From JADJRH01 sp046351455 (GTDB lineage Bacteria; Myxococcota_A; Polyangia; Polyangiales; Polyangiaceae): DNA of 64,000 bases. The translations under genes were made by a program, and so were the position numbers. The notes under the pieces were generated by a model that saw only the letters and a program-made list of their open reading frames with translations, was not told where the DNA came from and searched no databases. How positions within the stretch are numbered: the stretch's first letter is position 1; each line of letters opens with the position of its first letter. The DNA is taken from positions 1 to 64,000 of the forward strand of contig JAXLYM010000005.1 of the NCBI GenBank assembly GCA_046351455.1, in the 5' to 3' direction. Shown here piece after piece: positions 10,186 through 19,033 of this stretch.

Positions 10186-13116
10186 TCACGCCTGCTCGTC
10201 GTCGTCGCGGCCCCGGCGCTTGCGGCCGATCAGCACCGCGAGGCCGGCGAGGGCCGCGACCAGGCCCGCGTCGCTGCGGTGATCGTCGCCGGGGACGCTG
10301 CAGCCGCAGCCGCCGCCGCCCGTGGCGAGGCCGAACGCGTTGTTGCCGTTGCTGGAGGTCGTGCTCGTGTCCGTGCGCGTCTCGGTGCCGGTGGTCGTGC
10401 CGCCGCCCGTCGCGCCGCCGGAGCCCGCCACGGAGCCGCCGCCGACCGCCGTGCCGCCCGTGCTGGTGCCGCCCGTCGGCATGCCGCCGGTGCCCGCGGT
10501 GCCGCCCGTGGAGCCGCCGGAGCCGTCCACGCAGAGGCCGCCCTGGCAGACCTGGCCCGTGGGGCACACGACGTTGGCGCAGCTCGTCGGGACGCAGTGG
10601 CCCTCGTAGCACTGGTAGCCGTCGTCACACGGGAACTCGCCGTCCTTGCACTGCGCGACGCACTGGCCCCAGAGGCACAGATCCGTGGGATCCGGGCACG
10701 TGGCGGGCGTGTCGGCGAAGCCGTTGCAGTCGTTGTCGACGCCGTCGCAGATCTCGAGGCCGGGCTTCACCGCGCCGACGCAGTCGAACTGGCCGTTGTT
10801 GCACACGAGCTGGCCGGGCTTGCACGGCGGCTTGTCGTACGGCGACTGCGGCAGATCGCAGTCCTTGCCGATGTCGGGATCGTTCGGCGTGCAGCAGCCG
10901 GGCTTGTCCGCGTGCTGGCACGTGCCGCCGGGGCCGGTGCACGTGTCGGTGGTGCACGGGTCGCCGTCGTTGCAGTCCGGGTCCACGTTGCAGCAGCCCT
11001 GGCCCTTCAGGTCCGTCGTCTTGCAGGTGCCGTCCGCGACGTTGCACGTGTTGATCGTGCAGAGGTCGTCGGGCACCTCTTTGCAGCCGTCGTCGGTCGT
11101 GCAGCAGCCGGGCGTCGGCGTGTGCTGGCAGAGGTTGTTCGCCGGGCAGATGTCGACGGTGCAGGCGTTGCCGTCGTCGCAGTCCGAGTTGTTCTGGCAG
11201 CAGCCGTTGATCGGCGTGTTCGTGCAGGTGCCGCCCGCGCCGGAGCAGAGATCGACGGTGCAGAAGACGCCGTCGTCGCAGTCCGTGTTGGAGTTGCAGC
11301 AGTTCGCCTGCGGGGTGTGCACGCACTGGTTGAGCGCGACGTTGCACGTGTCGGTCGTGCACTGGTTCGCGTCGTTGCAGTCGGCGTTGTTCGCGCAGCA
11401 GTCGAAGATCGGCGCGTGCTGGCAGGCCTGACCCGGCGCGGGGCACACGTCGGCGGTGCACGCGTTGCCGTCGTTGCAGTCCGCATCGACGACGCAGCAC
11501 GCCTGGCCCGCCGGATCGCAGGGGCCCACGACCGTCACGTCGCTCACCGCGGGCGTCACGAAGCCGGGGCCGTTCAGCTCCGTGCGGACCTGCACGTAGC
11601 GGCCCTTCACGTTCGCGAACGCGACGTTGTTCTGCACCTGGAGGTACGGCTGCAGCGCGAGGCCGGCGGGCGTGTTCGCGGCGCGCGCGGACATCTTGAT
11701 CGACGTCTCGGCCGGGACGGCGCCCTGCGGCTCCGTGTTCCAGACCACCTTGCTCCAGGGGATGTCGTTCGCGCCGCCGTCGTACGAGCCCTCCCAGCTG
11801 CCGACGTACGTGTACGGGGCCTGCCGGTCGATCTGCGTGCCGGTGAAGTCCGAGTAGAGGTAGGGGTCCGCGTTCGGGACGCCGGGCCCGCCGAGCGGGT
11901 ACGTGCCGATGATCGCGCCGGTGTTGACGTTGACCTTGGTGACGTTCGGCGTGGGGCCGTGGTTGATGACCCAGAGGTTGCCCTGGAAATCGATCGACAT
12001 GCCGTGCGGGCTCGTGCCGCCGGAGGGGTACGTGCCGAGGATGACGCCAGCCGGCGAGATCTTGTGGATCGTGTTCGTGTTGTAGCCGCACGCCCAGATG
12101 TTGCCCTGGAGGTCGAGCGTGATGGCCGTGACGACGGAGCCGGTGTTGTAGTTGGTGCAGGTGTTGTTGGCGAAGTTCGCCTTGTAGACGCCGTTGCCCG
12201 TGAAGTAGCCGCCGAGCCACGCGACGTCGCCGCCCGGATCGCCGACCACGCCGTACGTTCCCGGGCAGGCCACGTTCTGCACCGCGAGGGTCGTGATGTG
12301 CACGCGCTTCGTGCCGCTCGCGGAGCTGTTCGAGACGAACAGGTAGTCCTTGCCGGTGGCGAGCGAGTACGGGTTGCCGCCGACGGTGACGGTCGCCTCG
12401 ATCGCGACCGGCTCGTTCGGGTTGATGCGGTAGACCTTGCCGTCCTGGTGCGTGCCTGCCCAGATCTTCCCGCGCTTGTCGACCGCGACGCCGCGCGGCC
12501 AGACGTTGTTCGGGCCGATCTTGATCGTCGTGAGGATGCACTCGTCGTTCTGCCCGAAGTACTCGCCCGCGCCCGCGACGACGCTGATCTGACCGTCGTT
12601 GTTCGCGTCGAACGACGTGTCGATCACGCCGTTGTTGTTGCGGTCGATGCAGTGCGCGAGGTTGCCGGAGAACTTGGACAGCGTGCCTTGCTTGCCGAAG
12701 GCGCGGTTGATGATCCAGACGTCGCCGTTCGTGTCGACGGCGACGCGCCCTGGGCAGTTGCCGGTCGTCGAGAAGTCGCAGTACTCGTTCGGCGGCGGCG
12801 CGCCGGTCGCCTGGCCGTTGATGAACTGGAGCGACGAGTCGAAGCGGCTCGTCTGCTTGCCCGTGAGCGAGTCGATGCGGACGACCCAGCCGTAGAGGTA
12901 GTTCGTCGCCCAGACGAGGTGCGTCTTCGACACCGGGGTGGGCCCGAGGACGAGCTGATCGTTCGGGTTCGTGTCGACGGAGTTGTTGAACGCGCCCGGA
13001 TCGAAGTCCGCGTTCGTCGTGAACTTCTTCTTCTGTGCGTCGGCTTCGCCGGTCAGCGCGAGGAGCGGAAGGAGGGCGGAAGCGAAGAGCAGCGCGCGCG
13101 GTACGTGACGGATCAT
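10186..13116 (-). CDS. NHL/Vgb-type beta-propeller plus Cys-repeat protein with MYXO-CTERM anchor
   Basis: A 976-aa surface protein. Its signal peptide is MIRHVPRALLFASALLPLLA...DAQ. Residues of about 30-450 are a propeller of NHL/SMP-30-like blades (GVAVDKRGKIWAGTH, ITLDLQGNIWACGYN, SIDFQGNLWVINH). Next come six DADCNDGNACTADVC-type Cys modules, a GVDNDCNGFAD motif seen in MopE-like metal-binding repeats, an EGF-like CPTGQVCQGGLC, and a Gly/Thr-rich linker. The end is GCGCSVPG, a hydrophobic helix and RKRRGR, the tripartite MYXO-CTERM sorting signal that in myxobacteria is cleaved for surface display. The ATG at 13116 was chosen over one at 13143 because it starts the signal peptide directly. 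Confidence 0.9.
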   Translation of the reverse strand: MIRHVPRALLFASALLPLLALTGEADAQKKKFTTNADFDPGAFNNSVDTNPNDQLVLGPTPVSKTHLVWATNYLYGWVVRIDSLTGKQTSRFDSSLQFINGQATGAPPPNEYCDFSTTGNCPGRVAVDTNGDVWIINRAFGKQGTLSKFSGNLAHCIDRNNNGVIDTSFDANNDGQISVVAGAGEYFGQNDECILTTIKIGPNNVWPRGVAVDKRGKIWAGTHQDGKVYRINPNEPVAIEATVTVGGNPYSLATGKDYLFVSNSSASGTKRVHITTLAVQNVACPGTYGVVGDPGGDVAWLGGYFTGNGVYKANFANNTCTNYNTGSVVTAITLDLQGNIWACGYNTNTIHKISPAGVILGTYPSGGTSPHGMSIDFQGNLWVINHGPTPNVTKVNVNTGAIIGTYPLGGPGVPNADPYLYSDFTGTQIDRQAPYTYVGSWEGSYDGGANDIPWSKVVWNTEPQGAVPAETSIKMSARAANTPAGLALQPYLQVQNNVAFANVKGRYVQVRTELNGPGFVTPAVSDVTVVGPCDPAGQACCVVDADCNDGNACTADVCPAPGQACQHAPIFDCCANNADCNDANQCTTDTCNVALNQCVHTPQANCCNSNTDCDDGVFCTVDLCSGAGGTCTNTPINGCCQNNSDCDDGNACTVDICPANNLCQHTPTPGCCTTDDGCKEVPDDLCTINTCNVADGTCKTTDLKGQGCCNVDPDCNDGDPCTTDTCTGPGGTCQHADKPGCCTPNDPDIGKDCDLPQSPYDKPPCKPGQLVCNNGQFDCVGAVKPGLEICDGVDNDCNGFADTPATCPDPTDLCLWGQCVAQCKDGEFPCDDGYQCYEGHCVPTSCANVVCPTGQVCQGGLCVDGSGGSTGGTAGTGGMPTGGTSTGGTAVGGGSVAGSGGATGGGTTTGTETRTDTSTTSSNGNNAFGLATGGGGCGCSVPGDDHRSDAGLVAALAGLAVLIGRKRRGRDDDEQA

Positions 13117-13361
13117 GGCGCCTCTGGCGAGCGCGACGGGCAAGAGGGCGCGCTACGCCTAGCACTACTTTCGGCCTCGGCGGCCTTTTGCGTCAAGCAT
13201 CGAATTCGCGGGTTCTCCCCCCGTCGGCGGCGTGTGCTCCCTCCCCTCGAGGTGCGCGCACCCTCGCCCGCGACAGGCTCACGACGAGGGTTTCTCCTTG
13301 AGATAGTCCAGGGCCGACGGCGCGGGGCACTTTGCCTCAGACCCTTGATTCGACGGACGTT

Positions 13362-14153
13362 TCAGCGCTCGCCGGGGGGCGTCCTTCGGCGCGCGATGCG
13401 CTTCATCGTCTCGTCCGTGGCTGGGAAGAGGACCGCGAAGCTCTCTCGCTTGCCGCCCTCGATCAGCGACACGTTGTAGTGCGGGCCCTTCGACGGATCC
13501 CAGTCGATGCGGATGCTCGCCTCGCGCGTGCCGGTGCGGCCTGTGATCGTGTACGAGGCGCCGATCTCCTTGCCGAAGAAGTCGCTCTTCTGCAGGCTGC
13601 CGATCAGCCGCTGCTTCAGCATCACGTCGTCCTTGCCGACGAAATCCTCCATCAAGCGGACGGCGGTGTTGCGGGCCTCCATCTCGTCCTTGCCGCGGAG
13701 GAGCACCTCGCCGAAGCGCTTCGACTGCTTGAAGAAGTCGTCCAGGTGCCGCTTGATGAAGTTGATGATCTGCACGTTGTCGCCGCCGGGCAGGATCTCG
13801 AGCACGTGGCGGATCTTGATGAAGTACGGCAAAAACGCGCGGTAGACCTCCGCGTCCTTGAGCGCGAGCTCCAGGGCCTCGACGAAGGTCTTCTGGTACT
13901 TGGCGAACTTGCCGAGCTTCGCGGCGTCGCCGACGATCGGGACCGCGCTCACCACGCTGAGCGCGGCGCCCCACCAGTCTTGCCGAGCCAGGGAGATGAC
14001 GGCGTTCGTGAGGTCGACCGCGCCCGTCTGATCCACGATGCCCAGAAGATCCAGCGTGAACTGCGTGAGATCCAGGGCGAGCTCCTGGACGCGCGGCGAC
14101 AGCTTCTTGACCGCGTAGTCCGCCTCGTAGCGCTCGAGATTCCACTTGCTCAT
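13362..14153 (-). CDS. Polymorphic-toxin-like protein, orphan
   Basis: A 263-aa protein with the layout of a pre-toxin/toxin module. Residues 61-82 hold the hydrophobic Gly/Ala segment WWGAALSVVSAVPIVGDAAK, a hallmark stretch placed before many polymorphic toxin domains. A helical middle follows. The C-terminal 65 residues are strand-rich and contain RIDWDPSKGPHYNVSLI (HYN at 225-227), recalling small toxin domains with an H-x-N pair. There is no signal peptide, PAAR or Rhs part, so secretion would need a trans carrier. No immunity gene is obvious next to it; flanks are a secreted protein gene and a PEGA gene. The start at 14153 (MSKWNLE) was preferred over ATG codons further upstream that overlap the divergent leader. 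The toxin assignment is inference from the motif. Confidence 0.75.
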   Translation of the reverse strand: MSKWNLERYEADYAVKKLSPRVQELALDLTQFTLDLLGIVDQTGAVDLTNAVISLARQDWWGAALSVVSAVPIVGDAAKLGKFAKYQKTFVEALELALKDAEVYRAFLPYFIKIRHVLEILPGGDNVQIINFIKRHLDDFFKQSKRFGEVLLRGKDEMEARNTAVRLMEDFVGKDDVMLKQRLIGSLQKSDFFGKEIGASYTITGRTGTREASIRIDWDPSKGPHYNVSLIEGGKRESFAVLFPATDETMKRIARRRTPPGER

Positions 14154-14292
14154 GGGGCCGGCTCGCATGAAAGACTCGTTCCATCCGACGCCGCAAGCCG
14201 GTCGCACGACGGCGCCTCGTTTCCGGTTGACGCCTTCCCCGGCGCCGCGATGGGATGAGGGAAATCCTTTCGTGGTGGAGACGCTCTCGCGG

Positions 14293-15282
14293 ATGCGCGC
14301 GCTTCGGTTTTGGATGGTGGGCTCGATGCTCGCGGCGGCGGTCCTGACGGGCGGGGCGCGATCCGCCTCGGCGTCGGGTCCGACGGAGCCGGCGGTGCAG
14401 GCGCGGCGCTATTACGAAGACGGCGTCGCCGCCGCGGACGCGAAGGACTGGGAGAAGGCCTACGCGTCCTTCACCGAGGCCTGGAAGCTCAAGCAGCACT
14501 GGCAGATCGCCGTGAACCTCGGGCAGGCGGAGCTTCGGCTCGGCAAGTACGCGGACGCCGCGGACCACCTCTCGTACTACCTGCGCGAGGCGACCGAGCA
14601 GCACCCCGAGGACGTGAAGCAAGCCCGCGAGTGGCTCGATCAGGCGAAGCAAAAGGCCGGGATCCTGCGGCTGAACGTGGCTCCGAAGGGCGCGCAGATC
14701 TTCGTGGACGGCAAGCTCGTGGGGACGGCGCCGCTCGATCGTGAGGCCTTCGTCGACGTGGGGTGGCACGCGGTGGAGGTGCGCTCCGGCGATCAGAAGG
14801 CGCTGCGTCAGGTGGAGGCGCCCGCGGGTCGTCAAGTCGACGTCTCGATCGGCGTCGGCGGCGCGGTGCCGGATCCGCTGCCGGATCAGAAAGACGGCGC
14901 CGCGCCCGCGGTGAACGTGTCGTCGGTGCTGGCTCCGCGCACGCTGGTGGTCGCGGGGACGTCGGCGTTCGCGCTCGTGAACTTCGTCGTCGGCGGCGTG
15001 ACCGCGAGCGCTTCCATCGCGAAGGGCTCGGAGCAGGACAAGCTGTGCGTGCCGACGTGCCCGCAGAGCCGGACGGTGCAGCAGAGGTGGTACCAGATCG
15101 AAAATGATCGCGTGAGCTCGGCCAACGCCGCGGTGGCTGCGTTCGTGCTGGGCGGGCTCGCGACGGCCGGCGCCGCTGCGGCGTTCGTCCTGATGAAGCC
15201 GAAGACGCCGCCGTCCGCGCCCGTGACCGCGCTGCACGTGACCGCGGGGCCCGCGGGGATCTCGATCTTGGGGGCCTTCTGA
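14293..15282 (+). CDS. TPR and PEGA domain membrane protein
   Basis: A 329-aa exported protein. A signal peptide ending SASA-S is followed by tetratricopeptide-like helices (about 35-120, ARRYYEDGVAAADAKDWEKAYASF). A PEGA domain follows (about 125-190, LNVAPKGAQIFVDGKLVGTAP), a beta-sandwich often found in envelope-associated proteins. Two hydrophobic segments lie near 215-235 and 275-300. The ATG at 14293 was chosen for the signal peptide. A GTG at 14272 is better spaced from a GAGGGA box and would add seven residues. It overlaps the next gene by 1 nt (TGATG), so the two are coupled. Its likely role is envelope scaffolding; no enzyme motif is seen. Confidence 0.86.
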   Translation: MRALRFWMVGSMLAAAVLTGGARSASASGPTEPAVQARRYYEDGVAAADAKDWEKAYASFTEAWKLKQHWQIAVNLGQAELRLGKYADAADHLSYYLREATEQHPEDVKQAREWLDQAKQKAGILRLNVAPKGAQIFVDGKLVGTAPLDREAFVDVGWHAVEVRSGDQKALRQVEAPAGRQVDVSIGVGGAVPDPLPDQKDGAAPAVNVSSVLAPRTLVVAGTSAFALVNFVVGGVTASASIAKGSEQDKLCVPTCPQSRTVQQRWYQIENDRVSSANAAVAAFVLGGLATAGAAAAFVLMKPKTPPSAPVTALHVTAGPAGISILGAF

Positions 15283-15977
15283 TGCGCGGATCGGATGGAG
15301 CTTCGGCGCGGCGTCGGGCGCTCTCTTCGGGCCGCGGGCGGGCGCTCGCCGTGCGCGGGATCGGGCTCGCGGGCGCGGGGCTCGTCGCCGTCGCGTCGGG
15401 TTGCTTCGACGTGCGGAGCTATCCGGGTCCGGCGGTGTGCGTCTCGGTGGATGCGTGCGACGACGGGACGCCGTGCACGATCGATTGGTGCGACGACGGC
15501 ACGTGCCGCCACGACCCGCTGAACCAAGCCGGACCGAGCGACGGAAACGCGTGCACCAAGGACGTCTGCCAGGCCGGCAACGAGACGCACACGCCGACGC
15601 AGGCCGGCTCTTTCTGCGGCAACGGCCCGCTCGCGACGTGCGACGCGAACGGGCAGTGCGTGGGCTGCGCGACGGACGCGAACTGCGGCGACGATGAGGA
15701 TTGCCTCACGTACCAGTGCAACTCGGGGACGTGCGAGGTCGTGCTCTCGCCCGAGGGCACCGTCTGCATGACGAGCGGGCGCTGCGATGGAAAGGGCCGC
15801 TGCGCGACGTGCAGCGACGGCATGCAGGACGGCACGGAGACCGACGTGGACTGCGGCGGCGACTGCGGATCGGGCTGCGCGATCGGCGCTCATTGCGACG
15901 CCGACGCCGACTGCGTCGCGGGCGCCTCGTGCGCGACCGGCGTGTGCTCCAGCGGGGGCGCCGGCGGCGGAGGCTGA
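15282..15977 (+). CDS. Cys-rich lipoprotein
   Basis: A 231-aa protein with an Arg-rich N-terminus, a hydrophobic core and a lipobox-like VASGC (Cys at about 41). The mature part is Cys-rich with modules such as CDDGTPCTIDWCDDGTCRHD, the same type as in the large propeller protein at 10186. It also has DGTETDVDCGG, a calcium-type acidic motif common in myxobacterial and planctomycete surface proteins. It ends in a Gly-rich tail. It is translationally coupled to the PEGA gene and may work with it at the envelope (inference). Its stop abuts the stop of the convergent kinase gene with no spacer. Confidence 0.83.
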   Translation: MRGSDGASARRRALSSGRGRALAVRGIGLAGAGLVAVASGCFDVRSYPGPAVCVSVDACDDGTPCTIDWCDDGTCRHDPLNQAGPSDGNACTKDVCQAGNETHTPTQAGSFCGNGPLATCDANGQCVGCATDANCGDDEDCLTYQCNSGTCEVVLSPEGTVCMTSGRCDGKGRCATCSDGMQDGTETDVDCGGDCGSGCAIGAHCDADADCVAGASCATGVCSSGGAGGGG

Positions 15978-17573
15978 TCAGAACTTCGGCGCGCCGCCGA
16001 TCGCGCCGGTCCCACGCGGGGCGGCCGTCGCGCGTGGGAGCGTCCCCTTGAGCGAGGACGCCGGGCGCGCGGTCGATGAGCTCGAGGCGCTCGCCATGGA
16101 AGGCGTTGCAGAGGCAGGCGCGGTCGCGCTGCTCTCGCCGGTCGTGGTTGCGGTCGTCGACGGCGGCGCGGAAGCGCTCGCGGAAGGCGGCGGCGCGACG
16201 GAAGCGCTCGCGGAAGGCGGCGGCGCGACGGAAGCGCTCGCGGATGGTGGCGGCGCGACGGACGTGCTGGGCGGCGTCCCTGCGGCGGCCGTCTCGGACG
16301 GGCCGGAGCCGACGCTCGCCATCGCCGCGATGACGGCGATCGCGGCCGCGAGGATGCCGATCACGTACATTGCGCGCTTCCGGCCAGGGCGCATCGCGGT
16401 CGGGAGATCCACCGCTTCCGACGCGGCGCCGGCGAGCGTGCCCGGCGCGGGGATCGACTGCGCCGGCGGGGGCATGGCTTCTCGCTCCGCGGTCTCCACG
16501 CGCGTGGGCGCCGCGGCCGTGGTGCTCGTGGCCGGTTCGTTCGCGATGGAGCTCGCGGCCGCGATCTCCGCAGGGTTCGCCGAGGGAACCGGGGCGCGGG
16601 GCGACGACAGAGCCGCGTCGGAAGAGGGCGGCGGCTGGGGGATGCGCGTGCTCGGCGCTGGGGGCGGCACGGAGAACGGCGGCACGGAGATCTCCGACGC
16701 CAGCGAGCGGCGACCGAGCATCGCGGCGAAGGCCTCCGCCATCTCGCGCGCCGATTGAAAGCGCCCGTCCAGCTCGCGGCACAGCGCCCGCGCGAAGAAC
16801 GCGTCGACCTCGGGCCCGAGCTCGGGCGCGAGCGACGAAGCGACCGGCGGCGCCTCGGTGCAGACCTTGACGAGCACGTTGATCATGTCGTCGCCCTTGA
16901 ACGGCACGCGTCCCGTGAGCGCGCGGAACGCGATGACGCCGAGCGACCAGAGATCGGAGCGCGCGTCGATGAGCTTGGATCGCTGCGCTTGCTCGGGGCT
17001 CATGTAGTGCGGCGTGCCGACCAGCGTCCCCGTCTGCGTGCTCGCGTCGTCGTTCTCGCCGCTCGTCGCGAGGCTCTTCGCGATGCCGAAATCGAGGACC
17101 TTCACGATCTCGTCATCGTCGTGGCGCGCGAGGAAGACGTTCGCGGGCTTCAGGTCGCGGTGGACGATCCCCATCTCGTGCGCGCGACGGAGCGCCTTGC
17201 AGACCTGCGTGACGATCTCTCCGACCTGCGGCAAGGAGAGGCGCTCCTCGCGCCGGAGGCGGGCGCCGAGGTCCTCCCCTTCGAGCAGCTCCATCACGAT
17301 GAACGGCAGCCCGCCGTGCATGCCGTGCTCGAAGATCTGCACCACGTGCGGGCTGCGGATCTGCGCGGCCGCCTTCGCCTCTCGCTGAAAGCGCGCGACG
17401 AGCTCCGGCGATCCCACGCCCTCCGGCGACATGAACTTCACCGCGATCGGCGTCTCGAGCTGCGAGTTGAAGGCCGCCCAGACGGATCCCATGCCGCCGC
17501 GCGCGATCTCGCGATCGAGCCGGAACTTCTTGGCGATGAGGAGCCCAGGCGAGAGGGAAATCAAGGAGGCCAC
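15978..17573 (-). CDS. Ser/Thr protein kinase with C-terminal TM and low-complexity tail
   Basis: A 531-aa Hanks-type kinase. The domain (about 15-275) has the glycine loop ARGGMGSVWAA, the VKFM lysine, HRDLKPANV, DFGIAK and the GTPHYMSPEQ activation segment. A Pro/Ala/Ser juxtamembrane stretch leads to one membrane helix (AMYVIGILAAAIAVIAAMAS, near 405). The outside part is Ala/Ser/Pro/Thr low complexity with three perfect or near-perfect 10-residue repeats of SVAPPPSASA. No sensor fold is recognisable, so the input signal is unknown. The start ATG at 17573 is 766 bp upstream-distant from the next minus-strand gene's start; a 17644 gene lies directly upstream on the same strand. Confidence 0.92.
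   Translation of the reverse strand: MASLISLSPGLLIAKKFRLDREIARGGMGSVWAAFNSQLETPIAVKFMSPEGVGSPELVARFQREAKAAAQIRSPHVVQIFEHGMHGGLPFIVMELLEGEDLGARLRREERLSLPQVGEIVTQVCKALRRAHEMGIVHRDLKPANVFLARHDDDEIVKVLDFGIAKSLATSGENDDASTQTGTLVGTPHYMSPEQAQRSKLIDARSDLWSLGVIAFRALTGRVPFKGDDMINVLVKVCTEAPPVASSLAPELGPEVDAFFARALCRELDGRFQSAREMAEAFAAMLGRRSLASEISVPPFSVPPPAPSTRIPQPPPSSDAALSSPRAPVPSANPAEIAAASSIANEPATSTTAAAPTRVETAEREAMPPPAQSIPAPGTLAGAASEAVDLPTAMRPGRKRAMYVIGILAAAIAVIAAMASVGSGPSETAAAGTPPSTSVAPPPSASASVAPPPSASASVAPPPSASASAPPSTTATTTGESSATAPASATPSMASASSSSTARPASSLKGTLPRATAAPRGTGAIGGAPKF
16170..16260 (+). repeat. 30-bp tandem repeat, three copies, inside kinase gene
   Basis: Three direct copies of a 30-bp unit starting GAAGCGCTCGCGGAAGGCGG; the third copy differs by two bases (GGATGGTGG). 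The unit is a multiple of three and encodes a 10-residue extracytoplasmic Pro/Ser/Ala repeat, so length changes would keep the reading frame. Confidence 0.85.
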
Positions 17574-17643
17574 CCGCTGCCGCGGAGCCTACACCCAGCA
17601 AAGCAAGATCGGAAAGCTCCCGTCCCGGAAAGGTGCGCTCCGG

Positions 17644-18339
17644 TCAGGATCTGGACGGGGCCGCGTCGGGGAGCGTGGCGTTGCGGGCGTTGGAAGACGC
17701 ATCTTCCGCCGACGGATCGCCTTCCGGGTTCGCCTCCAGGACGTCCGCCGGGAGCGCGTGGCGCGCGCGGTGCTCTTCCCACGTGCGGGGCATCGGCGGA
17801 TCGTCCGAGTTGAGACGCACTCGCTCGCCGACGATGTCGACGTCGTCGTTCGCGCGCATCGAGATGCCGCCCGGGTTCACCTCGATTTCGATCTCCCCCG
17901 CGGTCGCGCGATCGAGCCCCGCGATCTCTCGTACGGACGAGCCCCTCGCGCGTTGAAAGAGGCTGCCGCCCGCCTCGATCGTGAGGTCGCCGGCCGACGC
18001 GAGGTGCACGGCTTCGGCGCGGAGCGACAGCCGCTTCGCCGCGGCGATCTCGAGCGACGCGCCCGCCACGGAGAGCACCGGCCCGTCCGCGCCGAGCCGC
18101 AGCGCGATCACGATCGCGCCGTCCGCGCCGCGCACCTCGATGCGCTCCTCGCCGTCGGCCTCGATCGCCGTGATCGATCGACCGGACGCGAACTGGATCG
18201 CCGACGGACGCGCGGGCGGCGCCGCTTCAGGGACGGCCGCCGGGAGCGTGACGCGCTGGAGGGATGCGTCGAAGGAGCCGTCGCTGGAGGAGGACGGGAT
18301 CGCTTCGCCTGGCTCGCTGGAAGAGGGTGGCGCGCTCAT
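17644..18339 (-). CDS. Hypothetical protein, beta-rich, VgrG-stalk/DUF3540-like flavour
   Basis: A 231-aa cytosolic-looking protein without signal or membrane segment. After a Ser/Pro-rich first 45 residues there is a run of short alternating strands (IEVRGADGAIVIALRLGADG, LSLRAEAVHLASAGDLTIEA, EIEVNPGGISMRANDDVDIV). The regular hydrophobic periodicity recalls the beta-prism stalk of VgrG proteins or DUF3540 proteins that accompany them. The C-terminus is acidic/Asn/Ala-rich. It lies 70 bp upstream of the kinase on the same strand. I cannot name the family; a T6SS-associated role is only suggested. Confidence 0.75.
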   Translation of the reverse strand: MSAPPSSSEPGEAIPSSSSDGSFDASLQRVTLPAAVPEAAPPARPSAIQFASGRSITAIEADGEERIEVRGADGAIVIALRLGADGPVLSVAGASLEIAAAKRLSLRAEAVHLASAGDLTIEAGGSLFQRARGSSVREIAGLDRATAGEIEIEVNPGGISMRANDDVDIVGERVRLNSDDPPMPRTWEEHRARHALPADVLEANPEGDPSAEDASSNARNATLPDAAPSRS

Positions 18340-18400
18340 CGCGCGTCATCGTAACGGAAGGTCGCGGTCGGCGTCTTGGGGCCCCACGCCGACGGAGGTG

Positions 18401-19033
18401 TCACTTGCCCGCGGCGCACGCAGGGCACGCTGCCGTGACGCGCTGCTCGGCGCGCTGGACGCGGGCTCGGGCGGTTCCGCACGTCGCGTCGGCCTCTCCG
18501 GACATCGTGCACACGTGCTCTGCGGAGCGCTTCATCGACGCGAGGGCCGCGCACGCGATGAGGCACGGATCCGCGAGCGGCACCGGCGAATCGGCCGGAG
18601 CGCTCGCCTGCGTCTCCTTGCCCGGCGCCGGTTGCCCCACGGTGGTCGACCGCTCATCTTTCGGGCCGCCGTGCGTCAGGACGAGGCCGAGGATCTGCTC
18701 GGCGCGATCGAGCTGCGCGACGGCGTCGGGGACCGTGCGCGGCGCGACCTCGATGAGGCCGGGGACCCACGGGAGCGCGCCGCCCTGCGCGGTGGCCGTG
18801 GGCGCGGGCATCGGCTGCTGCGGATAGGCGCCGTAGCCGGCCTGCTGCTGGTACGAAAGGGCCCCCGGCGTCGGCTCTCCTTGCGGCGCCTTCGCGGGCG
18901 CCGGAGCCTCCATGCACGCGCCGACGAGGGCCGCGATCGCGAGGAGGAGGCCGCGCTGCGCGGTCACGACGCCGAATCGAGCGATGTCACGCGCGCGCGA
19001 TCCGTAGGCGCGTCTTTGGGAGGGCATCCCCAT
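18401..19033 (-). CDS. Putative lipoprotein, hypothetical
   Basis: A 210-aa protein with a basic N-terminus and hydrophobic core ending LVGAC, a lipobox with Cys at about 40. The mature part begins with a Pro/Gln/Ala/Tyr-rich linker (QQQAGYGAYPQQPMPAP) and ends in a helical domain with several Cys (DPCLIACAAL, VCTMSGEADATCG, TAACPACAAGK) that could pair in the periplasm. The ATG at 19033 was chosen because GAAGG precedes it at good spacing; the frame is open further upstream without a better site. It is divergent from the aspartokinase gene with 179 bp between starts. Function is not known. Confidence 0.8.
   Translation of the reverse strand: MGMPSQRRAYGSRARDIARFGVVTAQRGLLLAIAALVGACMEAPAPAKAPQGEPTPGALSYQQQAGYGAYPQQPMPAPTATAQGGALPWVPGLIEVAPRTVPDAVAQLDRAEQILGLVLTHGGPKDERSTTVGQPAPGKETQASAPADSPVPLADPCLIACAALASMKRSAEHVCTMSGEADATCGTARARVQRAEQRVTAACPACAAGK

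Noticed and set aside
13279..13361. Reading frame ending SALDYLKEKPSS just past the toxin-like gene
   Set aside because: In another frame from the toxin, short, with no start or ribosome site; a frameshifted C-terminus was considered but there is no homology evidence.
10279..13479. Plus-strand frame of more than 1000 codons opposite the propeller gene
   Set aside because: Compositional shadow (Ala/Arg/Val/Asp); the minus strand has signal, repeats and a sorting tail.
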